Positions 38,695 to 50,900 of a stretch of DNA of 64,000 nucleotides are shown piece by piece. The position numbers and the translations under genes were made by a program. The DNA comes from Centrapalus pauciflorus (lineage: Eukaryota; Streptophyta; Magnoliopsida; Asterales; Asteraceae): positions 124,001 to 188,000 of the forward strand of contig JAANYP010006670.1 in NCBI GenBank assembly GCA_020465985.1, in the 5' to 3' direction. Below the pieces are notes generated by a model that made no database searches, was not told the DNA's origin, and saw only the letters and a list, made by a program, of their open reading frames with translations. Each line of letters opens with the position of its first letter. Positions within the stretch are counted from its first letter, which is position 1.

Positions 38695-39569
38695 CAGGGG
38701 CGGATCCAGGATTTTTGGTAATCGGTGTCACTTTTTAAAAGTAAGTTTAATAGTTAGGTTTTCAAAATATTTTCTAAGATGGACCGGGTCACTGAAACGG
38801 GTTGCCAACACAAAATTAACAAATAACAAGATTTTTATAATTACAAAAGTACATAGTTAATACCAATTCTCAACTGTCACAATTGCAACTGACAAAACCA
38901 ATATTAGCTTCAACACGTAATTGATAAACCAAAGGATACGAAAGATACTTCATAATTTCCATCATTTATCTAGCAAGCTCGCAGACTCCATTCAAGTTAG
39001 AAAATATTGGATCGTCTTTCACATTATCAATATAGTATTCAAGTTGATGTAGTAGATTAACATTCTCATTATAATTAAAACCATTCGGATACATCTCCGC
39101 CAACGTTAATAACTTTGTGCATCAAAGTCCCAAAAAGAATCACACGGTTAGGGATTTTCAACATATTTAAGTACCTCCATAATCGATGAAGCGATGAAAT
39201 CGATCAGGAATTTTTCGACCAATTGGACCGGTGTCTTCAACAAGGTTTGTGCTAGTTTTTTTGAGTTTTTTTTTTAAATCTTTTGGGTTGGTTCTTGAAT
39301 TTTGTCTCTTATCCTTTTTATTTTTATTGGGCTTCTGTTTTTCTTTTTAAGTTTTTGTGACCAAACTCAGTAATATTTTAATAAGTTTGGGTAATGAAAT
39401 CAACAAATATAAATTAGATTTGTATATATTACTTTAATAAATTTTTCGTAGGTGTCACTAAAAAAAAATTCTAGGTGTCACTCGACTTTTAGATGCATAC
39501 ATAACTCAGTATTTTAAAATTTTATAGGTGTCGAGTGACACCCATCACAAAGAATTGCATCCGCCCGTG
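38695..39569 (-). mobile_element. hAT element remnant with 8-bp duplication
   Basis: Ends CAGGGGCGGATCCAGG and GCATCCGCCCGTG are inverted repeats, flanked by the exact 8-mer TCAATAAG at 38687-38694 and 39570-39577. The interior includes minus-strand sequence resembling the C-terminal part of a hAT transposase, with most of the transposase missing. Confidence 0.85.
38905..39115 (-). pseudogene. hAT (TTF-/ZMYM-type) transposase C-terminal remnant
   Basis: Minus-strand translation reads KLLTLAEMYPNGFNYNENV, then a short NLLHQLEYYIDNV segment, then DPIFSNLNGVCELAR, a stop, then MMEIMKYLSYPLVYQL. The order and spacing (hydrophobic heptads, DxxF…L.GV.ELA..M, YPLVYxL) resemble the segment just before the hAT dimerisation domain of plant TTF-type/ZMYM-like transposases. 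The in-frame TAA after ELAR and the absent downstream domain make it a non-functional fragment. The family match is from memory of the pattern, not a search. Confidence 0.6.
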
Positions 39570-40184
39570 TCAATAAGGAAGTGTGAGTAGAATTGATCTT
39601 TTGGTAAACATACCTACAATTGCATTTTGGATTTCTAATTTAGACTTGATAAGCATTTAATTTTTCATATTGAAAAAAGTACTGCACCGTTTTAATAAAA
39701 GTAAGAATCGAATGATAGTTGTTATAAGATGTGTTGCTACTTCCTAGGTTTGGTTTTGTTATTTACTATCACAATATTTAAATAATCAATTTATAATAAG
39801 TGTTAATAATGATGGAAATAAAACGATAAGTTGGTACATAAACAATTCTTACACTTGCATCTAGTTTAAAAATTACCGAAGCACAAATAAATGACAATTA
39901 AGAAGTGTCATTCAAAAGAAGCTCCATGTAATTATTTTGAAATACAGTAATCTAATAATCACTCAACATACATATATTCAAAGTCCAAACACTCTTCCGA
40001 TACAACAATTTAGGTGGGAGGGGTTCCATTGGTTGAGGTCTTAAGTTCGACGTGTCGATCCCTCATTTAATTTATCACGTGTCAAAACTTCAATCTGCCA
40101 CATGTCATTACTAAAACTAAATTTGAATTAAAACCAAATCCAATTCATTCTATGATAATCTAATCTAACTAATATAATATATAA

Positions 40185-40440
40185 CTAGTTTATAGCTCAC
40201 GTATTACGTGAATATTTTTAATTAAATTTATTTATATAAAATGTATATGAGTAAAAATAAAAACATATAAAAATAATAATTGTGTTTATTTTTTTATTAT
40301 TTACAGATTAAAAAATAGAGTATATTTATCTTTTTTAAAAATATTAAATTGTATTTATCTTTTATTTTTTATAAGTTGTAATTATCTTTTCGGTGAACGT
40401 AGAGGTGACACGTGACATTTGATATTTTCCTTTATTATAC
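40185..40440 (-). mobile_element. Helitron-like element on the minus strand (A)
   Basis: Read on the minus strand it ends with hairpin TTCACGTAATACGTGA followed by CTAG (40185-40188) before T. The minus-strand 5' part near 40390-40440 reads GTATAATAAAGGAAAATATC…GTCACGTGTCACCTC, similar to the 5' region of the elements at 36647 and 43327. The exact 5' end is uncertain. Confidence 0.55.
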
Positions 40441-42116
40441 ACTAGTTATTAACCCACGTATTACGGGGATATTTATATATAAATGTTTACTAAAATTTAC
40501 ACAAAGTGTCAATTACTTACAAAAAGGTTTGTTTTTTTCTAAAAAATATGAAAATAGTATTATCTTTTGTTATTAAAGATAATTAAATTTTTTATTTTGA
40601 AATATGCATGAGTCTAATCTTTTTAAAACTTTTTAGTTTTAGATTTTTATGTATAAACAAAAATTTAAAAATTTATTTTTTTTACATAAAATACAATTAA
40701 AAAATGTTTATAATTAAAAAGTTATAAAACATATCATTACTAACATTGCAGTATTTTTTCTTTTTAAACATATAAAATTATGCATAGTTAACTAGTATTA
40801 GGAGTTAAATCTAAAAGTTATTTAAATCAATTAAATAGATTGGTTTTTATTTATGATGAGTTAAAGTATGTAGTTATATTTACTTAAATTTTAAAAATAA
40901 ATTAGATAACTAATTAAGAATAACTATACATAAAAAATTGGGCACAAAACAAAATATCTATTAAGCGATAAATCGACACGTGACGCTAGTTTATCAAAAA
41001 TTCAAATACACAATTATTATATGCATGTGATATAAGCATATATTTAGTTTATCAAAAATTCAATTCTACTTAAACATTTATGATGTTTCGTCTCAACTAT
41101 AACATTTTGTATACTGTCAATATATTCTATAAACTTTTAACCCAAACTTAATTTTATTTTTTATAGGCATGTAAGATTAGTTCAATATAAAAAAACAAAA
41201 AATTGTGTGCTCGATTTTACGGAAAATTCAAAATAATCTAGTTTTATCTAATTATTAATACAATGAGATCAATTTTTCCCCTAATATAAGAAAAACCCAA
41301 AACATGCAAGCTAAATCCATTTTATGAAAAATAACATAAACAATTAAACACTAACCTTTAATTAAAATAATTCACGTACACTATCGGATTTTTATTTCTC
41401 AACGGTTGTTGGATATTATTATTGATAAATAAACATGACTCCTCAATTTACAAATCATGGATTATATTTGATTTTTTACACTGAGAAAATATCATATTTA
41501 TAAGATAAAAAACATTATAGGGTAAATTACAAATTTGGTCCCTGTGGTTATAGGAAAATTACGGATAAGGTCCCTCTATAGAAGAAATTACAAATTCAAT
41601 GTCTGTGGTTAACATTTTGTTACGGTTTTAGTCCATTGACCGGTTGTTTTATTTTAATGACCATTTTGCCCTTGAAAATATAATATAATTAGGTAATAAA
41701 TTTTATTTTTATTAATTCCTAAAATATTTAATAATAAAATTGAAAATAATCATCATCATCATTAATTACCATTTACTATCATCACTTTCTCCTAATTAAT
41801 TCCACACCCTAGCACCGTGAGAATCACTCTTAGCCACCATCTTCATCGTTTGTGGCTCTAACACTTTCCGGTGTGAGAATCACTTTTAGCCACCGTCTTC
41901 GTCGTTTTTCCCCCTCTCAAACTTTGTCTCTGTCATTCCTCGATCAATGCTACAAAATCTAGATGTGTTCCTCGATTAAGGGTATGAAAGGGAAGAGATT
42001 TAGGAATTTGATATATAAAGGATTGTCAAGGGTGGTTCTCGATCGTGTGAGGGAGAGAAACAAGAGATGGAACTGGAGCTGGAACCGGTGACGGAGTCCA
42101 GGATACGGAACGAACT

Positions 42117-42579
42117 GACGTACCCGGTGGATAGCGTCATCGGAGCACCTCCAAGGAAGCCGGTGGAGCAGTGAATATTTCAGACGGAGGGCTTTGTTTT
42201 GTAATTAAAAAAAAGGGACAGATTAGATTACGACGTACCCAGTGGATACCGTCATCGGAGCACCTCCAAGGAAGCCGGTGGAGCAGTGAAGATTTAGGAC
42301 GGAGGGCTTCGTTTTGTAATTTAAAAAAAGGGACAGATTAGATTACGACGTACCCGGTGGATACCGTCATCGGAGCACCTCCAAGGAAGTCGGTGGAGCA
42401 GTGAAGATTTAGGACGGAGGGCTTCGTTTTGTAATTTAAAAAAAGGGACAGATTAGATTACGACGTACCCGGTGGATACCGTCATCGGAGCACCTCCAAG
42501 GAAGTCGGTGGAGCAGTGAAGATTTAGGACGGAGGGCTTCGTTTTGTAATTTAAAAAAAAAAGGGACAGATTAGATTAT
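42117..42579 (+). repeat. Four-copy 115-bp tandem repeat
   Basis: The unit begins GACGTACCC(G/A)GTGGATA and runs through CGTCATCGGAGCACCTCC, GGAGCAGTGAA and a TTTGTAATTTAAAAAAAG stretch to GACAGATTAGATTAC. Copies start at 42117, 42232, 42347 and 42462. Copies 2-4 are almost identical while copy 1 carries several substitutions. That pattern fits recent expansion from one end. Confidence 0.93.
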
Positions 42580-42639
42580 TCATATGGGGGGTTTGTGAAG
42601 AAAGAGGAAGTTTCTTGGAGCTATGCAGTTTACCAAGCC

Positions 42640-42795
<156 letters not shown>

Positions 42796-43403
42796 CGTTT
42801 AGTGTCATTATTATTATATATTAATTTTTCAACTTTTAGTAATTATTTATTTTTATTTAATTTCATAAAAAAACATTAACTATTTTTTATTATTTTATAA
42901 AGGGCAAGATGAGCATTTTAAAATTTTGACCGGTCAAAGGACTAAAACCAAAACAAATAACCAACCACAGATACTGTAATTGTAATTTCTTCTATAGAAC
43001 GACCTTATCCGTAATTTCCCTATAACCACAGGGACGAAATTTGTAATTTACCCAACATTATATCATAAAAATATTAAAATTTTATCTTAGAAAATAAATT
43101 TAGATTAGTATTAGAATATTTAAAATATTTATTTTTTAATTATATGGATTAAATATGAAAGTATTTGAATTAGAATTCATATTTTCTTAATTATGAATTA
43201 TGAATTAGTATAGTAATATTAGAAATCTAATTATGGAAATAAGACGGGAAAACAAAATTTTAGAGGGATGAAGGAGTGACATGTGGCACGAGATGTTTTA
43301 TTTTATTAATAAATATAGATATAGATATAGATTAACTAAAATCATACTATAACTTTTTATAATTTTCATGTGTTTTTACAAGTATTTATTCTTATTTTTT
43401 TTT

Positions 43404-43439
43404 AAATTCAACCCATGTAGTATATGGATACATAACCTA
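43404..43439 (+). repeat. Helitron-like 3' end on the plus strand
   Basis: Hairpin CCCATGTAGTATATGG followed by CTAG (43436-43439) and T, like the 3' ends at 37343 and 54718. The matching 5' end was not identified. Confidence 0.4.
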
Positions 43440-43714
43440 GTATACTACTAATTGAGTAAAATATTTGTTATTTGGGTCATCACCTTAAGAATGTCACGTG
43501 ACTTTATATCCAATTGACATTTGTAATTTGTATTTTTTAAAATGTAAATATTAATTTCTTTTTAAGTTCCTAAAAATGTTGATATTTCTAGGGATCTATT
43601 AAAATTATAACAATCAACATTTAAAAAATTATTAACTAATTATAATAATGACAACAAATTTAAAAGTTATGAATGACTATATTTTTCATTTAACTAACTT
43701 ATACTTATAATTAA

Positions 43715-44180
43715 GGGTTAATTACTAAAATAGTCATAAAACTCACCCCATTATCAAGTTTTACCCACAAAATATCTATCTAACTAAAATACCCACTCTT
43801 TACGTTACCACATTTACGTGATACCCATCATTTACGTGATCTGTACTTTTTATTAAAATTTTAATGCATTACGTTATAAAAGGTGATTGGTAACGTAAAG
43901 TAATGGTATTTTACGTTACCAAATTGAAATGACACGTTACCTACTTTTTATGGGGAATGAGCAACATTTAAATTTGGTAACGTAAGGTACCATTACTTTA
44001 CTTTACCAATCACCTTTTGTAACGTAATGCATTAAAATATTAATAAAAAGTACATATCAAGTATGTGATAGATATCACGTAAATGTGATAACGTAAAGCA
44101 TGCGTATTTGGTTAGATGAATATTTTATGGGTAAAACTTGATAATTGGGTGAGTTTTATGGCTATTTTAGTAATTATCCC
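43715..44180. mobile_element. Mutator-like MITE (466 bp) upstream of the CCCH/KH gene
   Basis: Ends GGGTTAATTACTAAAATAG and CTATTTTAGTAATTATCCC, with flanks TATAATTAA (43706-43714) and TAAAATTAA (44181-44189) matching at 8 of 9. The interior contains several inverted copies of a TTTACGTTACC / GGTAACGTAAA motif, giving a strongly palindromic structure. It ends about 400 bp before the CCCH/KH start codon, so it may lie in or near that promoter. Confidence 0.87.
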
Positions 44181-44572
44181 TAAAATTAATTATAATAATA
44201 TATATCAAATATCTTCAATATATAAAAATTTAATAATGTTAACTTAATTTTTAGTTTATATAAACTTTAAAAAAACATTTATTAAAGTTTTTCGCCCTAA
44301 TATTTACTTGAAAAACAAAATACTGTTAAAACAAATAATTGGCCTGGACCATGAAGCCCAATACATTAAGGCCCGTACAATGGTGTTTTTAAACTTTGAC
44401 TTTGACCGAATAATAATAAACTAATAAAATCTTCACAAATCATAGATCTATCGTTTTTCTAATCCCTTGGGAGTCTGCGAACCCTAATAAGCGCCCTCAC
44501 TCTCCCTCTCACTTTCCCTTTTTTGGGTCTCTTTCTTCGAGCCACCGTCTTCCTGCACTCTCTCAATCTTCA

Positions 44573-46774
44573 ATGGAGTTCGGCGTCGCTAGAAAGCGAG
44601 GAAGGCCGGCAGCTGGTTTGAACGGCAACGCTGGATTTAAGAAATCCAAACAAGGTTAACATTGAAACTTTTTCTTTCATCTTCTATCTAGATCTAGGGT
44701 TTCGATTTTGTTTTAATGCTTTAAGATTTTTGTTTTCTCGTTGGATTTGCGTTTAGCTCTTTTAAATGTCGTATATAAATAAATACAACTGTTATCCAAA
44801 CAAGCCGTTCAATCATTGGTGTCATTCCTATTAATAATGAGCGTTTAATTTATTTGTTTTTGTACAATCGAGTTTTTCGTTCAAACGAAGTGGAATAACT
44901 TATTAAGTTATTGTTTCCGAAGAAAATTTGTCGAGTGTGAGGAGGATTAATGATAAGCTCTTAGGCCTCTGCAACTTTGTAAATCTAATGAGATAAAATA
45001 ATTAATGTGCTGTAACAGACACGGACTCGTTTCAATCTGGTTTAGGAAGCAAATCGAAGCCATGCACAAAGTTTTTCAGGTTTCAATTCTAACTTGGCTA
45101 AAATGAATATTGCAAATTGAATTATTTTTGTATTTGTGTAATTTTTTGTAAATTTAATGGAAATTATACTTACAAAATCGTTTCAGTTAAAAGATGTATC
45201 ATCTGGACTAATGTCTTGGAAATCTAAAGTTTTGATACAGGTCATACTCTTCATATAATCAAGATAACAACCATGATAACAAGGAGTACAGAACAGAACT
45301 ACAGAAATGGTTGTTTCATGAAAGTACTTTGAACAATAAGTGCTGGATATATATATTATTCCATGCAGATCTTTGAAGTATATCTATACTTAAAGCACAA
45401 CACGTGATATATGAATATTAATTTTGCAATTGTTGAATGCTGTAGATAAGTACACTTTTTTTTTTTTTTAAATTATAAGCACACTGGTTTTTTGGTGTTA
45501 TTTTTTCAGGTATGCTTTCATGTAACAAAAATACAGAACAGGGTTTAATTTTGTCAAATTTCTTAACAAGAACATATGCTGCTTATCTTTTTCCAAGGCT
45601 CTTAGTTGTTCTGTAGTCTCTGTCATTCCTCATAATGAATGGTCTTGATGAGAGCAATATTCTCTGTGTTTCATATGATAGGCATAAAGAATTTGAAAAA
45701 TGTCACACATTATTTTAATGTCTTTCTGGAGATTACCACTGACGCTCATTGACTTACCAACATATTTCTAAAACATATTTAGCGATATAGATTTACCTCC
45801 AATGTTGCTCAAACTTTCTGCATACAAATAAGACAGTGACATGATGTATGAGTCTAACCAAGAACTTGCAAATGGTTGTACTACGATGTTATAATTAACT
45901 ATTTAATTGGACAAGTCTTTGGTACGGATACAGACACTACTGTTCTTTTTAATTTGACAACATCATCTCCATTCCATTTGTTGGTTTGATGTGCAGCACT
46001 TCTGGTTGCCCATTTGGTGAAGGATGTCATTTCTTGCATTATGTGCCTGGAGGGCTCAAAGCTGTCACTCAAATGACTGGCGGCAACCCAGCTCTACCTC
46101 CGGCCGTCAGAAATCCTGTGGTTCCACCTTCTTTCCCAGACGGTTCATCTCCACCAGCAGTCAAGAGTCGCCTGTGCAACAAATACAACACTGCAGAAGG
46201 ATGCCGGTTTGGTGACAAGTGTCATTTTGCCCATGGAGAATGGGAGCTAGGAAAGCCGACTGTCCCATCTCACCATGAAGATCCACGCACTATGGGACCT
46301 GCTCCTGGAAGTAGATTTGGTGGTGGTCCTCGGATGGATCTAAATCCCGCAGCAAACAATGCAGCTGCCGCCAGCTTTGGAGCCTCTGCAACAGCAAAGA
46401 TCAGCGTTAATGCTTCACTTGCTGGTGCAATCATTGGTAAAAGTGGTGTGAACTCTAAGCAAATTTGTCGTTTGACAGGAGCCAAGCTTTCCATCAGAGA
46501 TCATGAATCAGATCCGAACCTGAGAAACATTGAGCTAGAGGGTACGTTTGACCAGATCAAGCAAGCAAGTCAGATGGTTCGTGAACTTATTGTGAACATA
46601 AGTGCATCATCCGGGCCACCTCCACCACAAAAGAGCTTCGGAAAGCCCCCTGGTGGACCGGCAGGTAACTTCAAGACCAAGCTTTGTGAAAATTTTACCA
46701 AAGGGTCTTGTACCTTTGGCGAGAGATGCCATTTTGCACATGGTGCCGAAGAATTGCGCAGCTCTGGAGCGTGA
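44573..46774 (+). CDS. CCCH zinc finger and KH domain RNA-binding protein
   Basis: Exons: 44573-44654, 45019-45079, 45997-46774, giving 306 residues. Three CCCH fingers bracket one KH domain: finger 1 at 43-62 (C-x8-C-x5-C-x3-H), finger 2 at 108-127 (C-x8-C-x5-C-x3-H), finger 3 at 278-296 (C-x7-C-x5-C-x3-H). The KH domain at about 180-247 has the nucleic-acid-binding GxxG loop as GKSG (195-198). This architecture matches the plant group containing Arabidopsis C3H44/C3H52-type proteins, presumed nuclear or cytoplasmic RNA binders. A basic N-terminal KRGRP (9-13) resembles a nuclear-localisation or AT-hook-like stretch. Finger 1 is split across exons 2 and 3, so the last-exon frame alone would lose its first cysteine. 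RNA targets cannot be inferred from sequence. Confidence 0.95.
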
Positions 46775-47905
46775 TGTTTTTGACTCCCAAAGATTTACGA
46801 AGAACATCTTGTGTTTGCGATGTGCCAACATGTTTTGGGATCTGAGATGTTGAGGATAGTCATTACTTTCTAAGTTGTTGCTATTAAGAGTTACCTAGGG
46901 TTTTTTTTTTTTTTTCGTTTCAGAATTAGAAAGTTGTTTTTAAGTTTCTTTTTGGTTATTGTGGCGTGTGTTTGAAGCATTGTGCGATGGATGGGATAGA
47001 ATGGCATGTCTGTGAGACTGATTGTCACGTTGATGCCGCTAGTTTTCTGTGCACATTGCTGGACGATTCTTCTATAGGATGAGAGGTGGTAATTCGTTTT
47101 CTGTCCAACCGAAAAGTGTCTAGTAAGAGTGAGCCATCACAAGTCGATTAGCTGCCGGTAGGTCATTTTCTTTATTTGTTAGTAACCATGAATTGGTAGA
47201 ACTAGAGTCGCTGCAAATTGGTCCTAAACCTAAAATTTTTTAACATAAACAAACCAATGGACCAAAACCATCAGTTATCTGTGACTTGGTTTGATTCATC
47301 TATAATTTTAAACTATATGAATCTCCTTTTAATTAGAGTCCAACTTTCAAAATGTTAGTGGTCATTGATGTGGACTTTAGGTAATAAGGTTTGTTAAAAA
47401 AAGAACATATTTGAAGAAAACGAAAATTATACATATTCTACTTGGCTCAATTACTAAAAATATAACATTTTTTTTAGTTTTTTATCATTAACAGCAACAT
47501 TATTTATTTTTTAATAATAATAGTATCAACTTTTGTATTTTGTATTTTTAAATAGCAATAAATTTTGTATTCTTTTTATCATTTATAACAACCTTTTTAA
47601 ATTTTGCTATAAGTGATAAAAATTGTAAAAGTTGATGCTATTAATGATAAAGAGAACAAATAATATTGCTATAAATGCTAAAAAGACACAAAGTTATTTT
47701 TATTTTTGATAATTAGCCCTATTCTACATTTCGTTAAGATAAAACGCAATATGGATAGGTAGTCATTAACGGTCGCTAAAACAAAAATTATATGAAAACG
47801 TTACAAGCCTCAAAATTGTAGGATCCTCAAATCCCAAATAAACATAACAAATAGCAGTGCTCAAAGTCAAATACTTTTGAAAGCAACAATAATCTTGATT
47901 CCTCC
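46775..47905. other. 3' UTR of the CCCH/KH gene and convergent intergenic spacer
   Basis: From 46775 to about 47160 lies GC-balanced sequence typical of a 3' UTR. A 277-bp MITE occupies 47443-47719. From about 47780 the minus-strand 3' UTR of the NOC2 gene is expected. No other gene is seen. Confidence 0.6.
47443..47719. mobile_element. Mutator-like MITE between convergent genes (277 bp)
   Basis: Ends TGGCTCAATTACTAAAAATA and TATTTTTGATAATTAGCCC are inverted. Flanks TATTCTACT and TATTCTACA match at 8 of 9. Arms (TTATCATTAACAGCAACATTATTTATTTTTTAATAATAATAG…) resemble those of the 1.5-kb element at 23628, so it may be an internal-deletion derivative of that family. Confidence 0.82.
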
Positions 47906-50900
47906 TCAGTTGGCCTTCTTCCTTCTCTTGGACCTATTCTTTGAGCGAAAGTTTCGCTTCCTTTTCGACGTTTTCTCCGATGCCTTCCCCTTATGCGTTG
48001 GAGCCGCACCTTTCACTCTCACATCTTCTGTTTCAGTCTGATCCTCATCGTTACTCATTGGCTCCTCTTCGTCTGAACTAAGAACGAAATCCTCCACAAC
48101 ATCTTCATCATCAGCAACTTTTTTATTGCCACCTTTCTTCTTCTTCTTCTTCTTCTTTCTACCATTCTCGTCCGCTTCAAGATTCTTCGCCCTACAACTC
48201 AACAATCCAAACCGCTTAGAAATATTGCAACACAAAAGAGAACAAGAAAGAGAGGTTGGAAAAACTGTACTTGTTATCCTCACTCGGCAACCATGAAGAA
48301 CTGAAGACAGCAGCACCTTCCACATTTAGATCTTCATCATCGTCATCCTCATCATCACTGTTCAATGCCTTCTTACCAAATATTGAAGCTTTTTCGCCCA
48401 CAATTACGCTGGAAATACACATGCTAAATCTTCATGATGACCAAAATGTGATTTACTTGAATGAAACTGAACGGGTAATCAACAGTTACAAACCTGGACC
48501 CAACCAATGAGTCATTTCTTTCTTGTGCCTTTTGACGCAGCATCTCAACGTATTTAGATAGAGGGCTAGCACCCTTCTTTTTCTCATCCTGTTTCCAAAT
48601 CAAAAGCCATTGTCTATGAGGTTTCAACATACATGTACCAAATCTCCAATTCTCCATCCATCTTCGGGGTAAATCTTTGTTTTACTTGGCACTTTTTCAA
48701 AGGCCCATGTGAATCTAGGGGTGTGCAAAACTTGGTCCTCACCAACAAATCAGAAAAACCAAACTGGCACAGGAGTCAGATATGCATGTTTTGGTTTTCA
48801 GTTCCAGATTGGGTTCTTGGCTCGATCCTCAATACTGGTTTTCGGTTCCAGATTGGGTTCTTGGCTCGATCCTCAAAACAAATCAATGCCTTCAGTTTAC
48901 AGTTCAACTTTTGGTTTTAAAGGGTAATGTTTATATGGGTACAGTTTTAGGTTCATTATTTCTGATTTTTTCTATCAGACTGTTACAGAAGCAAATAATA
49001 AAGAACAAACCTCCATAAATGACATTGATGCAGGATCATTTGGTAAATTAGAAACCGACAGTCGCTTTTGGTTCGTAAACTCAGAGTTGGCCTCAATCTG
49101 CATGGTAAAACAACCAAGATATTAGTAGTCAGAATCCACTGGTGTCAAGAAACACCACCAGATGGAAGTTGCACACCTCACGAATGAGTTGCCTCATTTC
49201 ACGACGAAATCTTTCAACTTTTGTAGATTTGCAGAAATTACGCAAACGAACAGCTGGAACAAAAGAAAGCTCAAAGAAGGCAGGTGAATAGCTCCATTGT
49301 GCTAAATGTTCAGCAAGCTCCTCGATAATTGAGAAAACACACGCCTCCTGGAAAGATCGTGTCTTTATAGTCGCCTTGTTAACCTGACATTTTCAAACCA
49401 TTTGACCAGATAAAGAGCTAATTCATATAAAAGATACAATAACAAAAAGGTCAAAACGTCTACCCTCAAAACAGTTCGCAAATCAATGGCCTTCCCAACA
49501 CCTCCAGTAGGCGGTTTATGTAATTCTTTCATATCGAGCATGTCAGTAAGAAGCACAGCAACCGGAATAAATGTATTTGTAGCAGCAGCAATCTGATTTA
49601 GCATCCTAATGCAGGTTAATCTTAGGGGAAGATACTGAGCAGTTGGGACCAAACGAACAACCCCAGATATTATTTGAGTTAGTGGATAAGCAAGGGGATT
49701 AAAATCTGGTTCTGAACCATAGGCACAGATAGCTCTGGTCCAAAGCTGAAGACAATTCATATATCTCCATTCGTAAACTTTCTTGAACTCCTCCTGTTAA
49801 AATCATGAAGAAGTGAATACCAAAAACTTCACATGAAGTAAATGATGGTATAAGAGCATATGAACACAAGTAAGTACCTTCCGTTTCATCACAAGTGCCT
49901 GACGTAAAATCTTAGCTAAATTACGTATGAAAACAAATGCATGTTGATATGCTGATGGAAGGTCCACCCTAAAAAGCTCGTTGACACAATTTGCAAGAAA
50001 TAGTACGTGTTGAAGTTGGGTTGCGTTAACAAAACGGCAATTCTGGGCATATGTATTGTATATTCCTTTAAAGCATTCATCTATACAATCAGAACCCAGC
50101 CGAACACATATATCTCTTAGGAACAGTAATGAGACTACTGGTAGTGCACCTCCCCCAGTACCCCAGAAATGAAGAACAACCTGAAAAACAATCACACAAA
50201 AAGGTTTTATGAGTAAAAGCAGAGGTGGCTAAATGAACGTTATGCATTGTATATTCCTTTAAAGCATTCATTGATGTGTCAGGTCAGGTTCACCCATCAA
50301 CAGTTTTTTTGTCCTCCTTTTGAATTTATATAAAATTATTGCATGAAAATGATAACATAAACTATATTATTTGACAAATAACCTAAACTTTTGAATGAAG
50401 GGATCTAGAAGGTTATATGCATTTAAATACACTTGGAAACTTTTGCCAGTTTCATTTTTAGATAAGTTATGCAAAATTTACCCATTTAACTCGCTGGAGT
50501 TGATATATAACTCAAATAAACCAATTCTTAGGTAAACGCGTCAGAAACTGCCTAATTGAAGTACTAGTATCTAACACCCCAACATTTAAAGATTACTATT
50601 GCAAGAATCTGAAACAAGAAAACAAAAATGAAAGTAGGTAATACAGAAACAGTCAATATGTACCTTTATATACTTCCTTCGCAGGCTTGGAAAAGCAGCA
50701 AGAAATAAAGAAGAGAACTTTAAACGCCGTAGCGTGAATGCAATCATATCTGAGTCAGTCATTTGGTTCAAAACATGAAGAGCGTTACCAAGATATGCTT
50801 TCACTAAATGGTTGTAATTTTTCCATGCTCGTGTGTTCATAAGATCAAGTATCATTTCCTTCTTTCCTCCAGAAAGTGGGAGCTTCAGCAATGTTCTAAG

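Noticed and set aside
48633..49018. Three overlapping plus-strand ORFs rich in Trp/Leu/Gly
   Set aside because: They fall in a NOC2 intron over a 44-bp tandem duplication and a probable hAT MITE fragment; antisense, repetitive and domain-free.
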